Source: Chitinophaga pinensis (GTDB lineage Bacteria > Bacteroidota > Bacteroidia > Chitinophagales > Chitinophagaceae). From it: 64,000 bases of DNA. A program made the position numbers and the translations under genes. Of the stretch, positions 63,030 to 64,000 are shown piece after piece. The stretch covers positions 1-64,000 of the forward strand of contig NZ_VOHS01000004.1 of assembly GCF_007896845.1 (NCBI RefSeq), given 5' to 3'. How positions within the stretch are numbered: the first letter of the stretch is position 1; each line of letters starts with the position of its first letter. The notes below the pieces were generated by a model that was not told the DNA's origin, did not search any database, and saw only the letters and a program-made list of their open reading frames with translations.

Positions 63030-64000
63030 TTACAGGTGCTTGATGATTTCATCTGCAAACTCGCTGGTTTTCACCAGTGTAGCATCGTCCATCAGCTTGT
63101 AGAAGTCGATCGTCACACGTTTACGTGCAATCGCAGTGCTGAGGCCGTGTACAATGATATCGGCAGCTTCTTTCCAGCCCATGTATTCCAGCATCATTAC
63201 ACCACTCAGTATAACGGAGCTAGGGTTCATAGTATTTGTGTTAGCGAAGCGTGGTGCAGTACCGTGGGTTGCTTCAAACACAGCGTGACCGGTCAGGTAG
63301 TTAATGTTAGCGCCCGGAGCGATACCGATACCTCCTACAGCTGCAGCAAGTGCATCAGAGATATAGTCACCGTTCAGGTTCAGGGTAGCTACCACAGAGT
63401 AGTCCTGTGGTGCCAGCAGAATCTGCTGCAGGAAGTTATCCGCGATAACGTCTTTTACGATCAGTTTTTTATGCGCAATGGCTACATTCAGTTCTTTATT
63501 CGCTTCGTCTTCGCCGCTTGCTTTTTTGGTGGCTTCCCACTGTTCCCAGGTATATACCTGTTCACCGAACTCGCGTGCTGCCAGTTCATAGCCCCAGTTC
63601 TTGAAGCCACCTTCGGTGAATTTCATGATATTACCCTTGTGTACCAGAGTCAGGGAAGGCAGTTTCTGCTCGATGGCATATTTCAATGCAGCACGAACCA
63701 GTCTTTCAGTACCTTCTTTGGACACTGGTTTGATACCCAGGGAAGAAGTTTCAGGGAAACGGATCTTCTTAACACCCATTTCGTTCTGCAGGAAGTTCAG
63801 CAGCTTTTCAGCCTCTGGCGTTCCATACATGTATTCTATACCGGCATAAATATCTTCTGTATTCTCACGGAAGATCACCATGTCAACCTTTTCCGGATGT
63901 TTTACAGGAGAAGGTACTTTATCAAACCAACGTACAGGGCGTACACAGGCATACAGATCCAGTTCCTGGCGCATTGCCACGTTCAGGGAACGGATACCGC
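63030..64000 (-). CDS. Isocitrate dehydrogenase, type I (E. coli Icd-like), 5' end outside window
   Basis: The C-terminal 323 residues of an E. coli-like isocitrate/isopropylmalate dehydrogenase; the start lies beyond 64000. At the edge [22 protein letters not shown] contains the substrate-contacting Ser, Asn and Arg (E. coli 113, 115 and 119). Later come [34 protein letters not shown] and the coenzyme loop [19 protein letters not shown]. The coenzyme residues differ from E. coli: where the NADP enzyme has Lys344, Tyr345 and Val351, this reads Arg, Phe and Met, so the coenzyme cannot be assigned from these alone. Isopropylmalate dehydrogenase is less likely because of length and the substrate Ser context. 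An open GTG at 63980 is within the gene, not its start. Confidence 0.9.
   Translation of the reverse strand, partial: GIRSLNVAMRQELDLYACVRPVRWFDKVPSPVKHPEKVDMVIFRENTEDIYAGIEYMYGTPEAEKLLNFLQNEMGVKKIRFPETSSLGIKPVSKEGTERLVRAALKYAIEQKLPSLTLVHKGNIMKFTEGGFKNWGYELAAREFGEQVYTWEQWEATKKASGEDEANKELNVAIAHKKLIVKDVIADNFLQQILLAPQDYSVVATLNLNGDYISDALAAAVGGIGIAPGANINYLTGHAVFEATHGTAPRFANTNTMNPSSVILSGVMMLEYMGWKEAADIIVHGLSTAIARKRVTIDFYKLMDDATLVKTSEFADEIIKHL

Overview
The window looks like chromosome from a Bacteroidota species of the Chitinophagaceae, most likely a Chitinophaga. Supporting signs are promoters of the TAnnTTTG type, a type IX secretion (T9SS) sorting domain, an SprE/PorW-like lipoprotein gene, a long form of IspH, LytS/LytTR signalling, a Porin_10-type porin, an HYC_CC_PP protein, and mostly non-Shine-Dalgarno starts. 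The genus is inferred from gene content and style; no search was run.

Layout. 1-3056: a decayed gene, then a Crp/Fnr regulator with two Rossmann/flavodoxin-fold redox proteins and a 2TM gene broken by one missing A. 3383-5882: a type II restriction-modification pair (C5 methyltransferase and MvaI/BcnI-like nuclease) ending at the 3' side of a tRNA-Asp gene. 6174-12304: housekeeping genes accA, dapA, rnz, a STAS protein and clpC. 12305-13597: a non-coding tract with a degenerate tandem repeat of about 92 bp. 13598-19879: three large secreted proteins; two carry phage-tail-fibre-like modules and the third a T9SS sorting domain. 19953-28308: cmk, a TPR histidine kinase with its LytTR regulator, ispH, rhomboid and rpsA. 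28309-33470: a perfect 28-bp palindrome, a HAD phosphatase, a candidate attenuated leader, and a siroheme block (sulfite/nitrite reductase, uroporphyrinogen methyltransferase, precorrin-2 dehydrogenase). 34447-43185: HD hydrolase, thioesterase, pyrG, yidC, M28 peptidase and PBP1A. 43389-50025: the SprE-like gene, a membrane-anchor protein, bactofilin, AtpZ, a small membrane protein, SprT-like and DUF4407 proteins. 50230-54498: sucC, purine nucleoside phosphorylase and a porin. 54674-56909: a small gene and a probable copper-handling cassette, including a 23-residue peptide with a Cys-Cys end. 57074-61371: L,D-transpeptidase, AraC regulator, a 44-bp minisatellite of 12 copies and an aldo/keto reductase. 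61605-64000: two neighbouring isocitrate dehydrogenase genes of different families; the second runs off the window.

How the genes work together. The siroheme block is the clearest pathway: two enzymes that build siroheme follow the reductase that uses it. sprE serves the secretion machine that probably exports the 18.3-kb sorting-domain protein. yidC, PBP1A, L,D-transpeptidase, bactofilin and rhomboid belong to envelope assembly. Two coding breaks (near 2215 and 15283) are each repaired by adding one base to a homopolymer, so assembly error should be excluded before treating them as biology. I found no CRISPR array, prophage or transposase.
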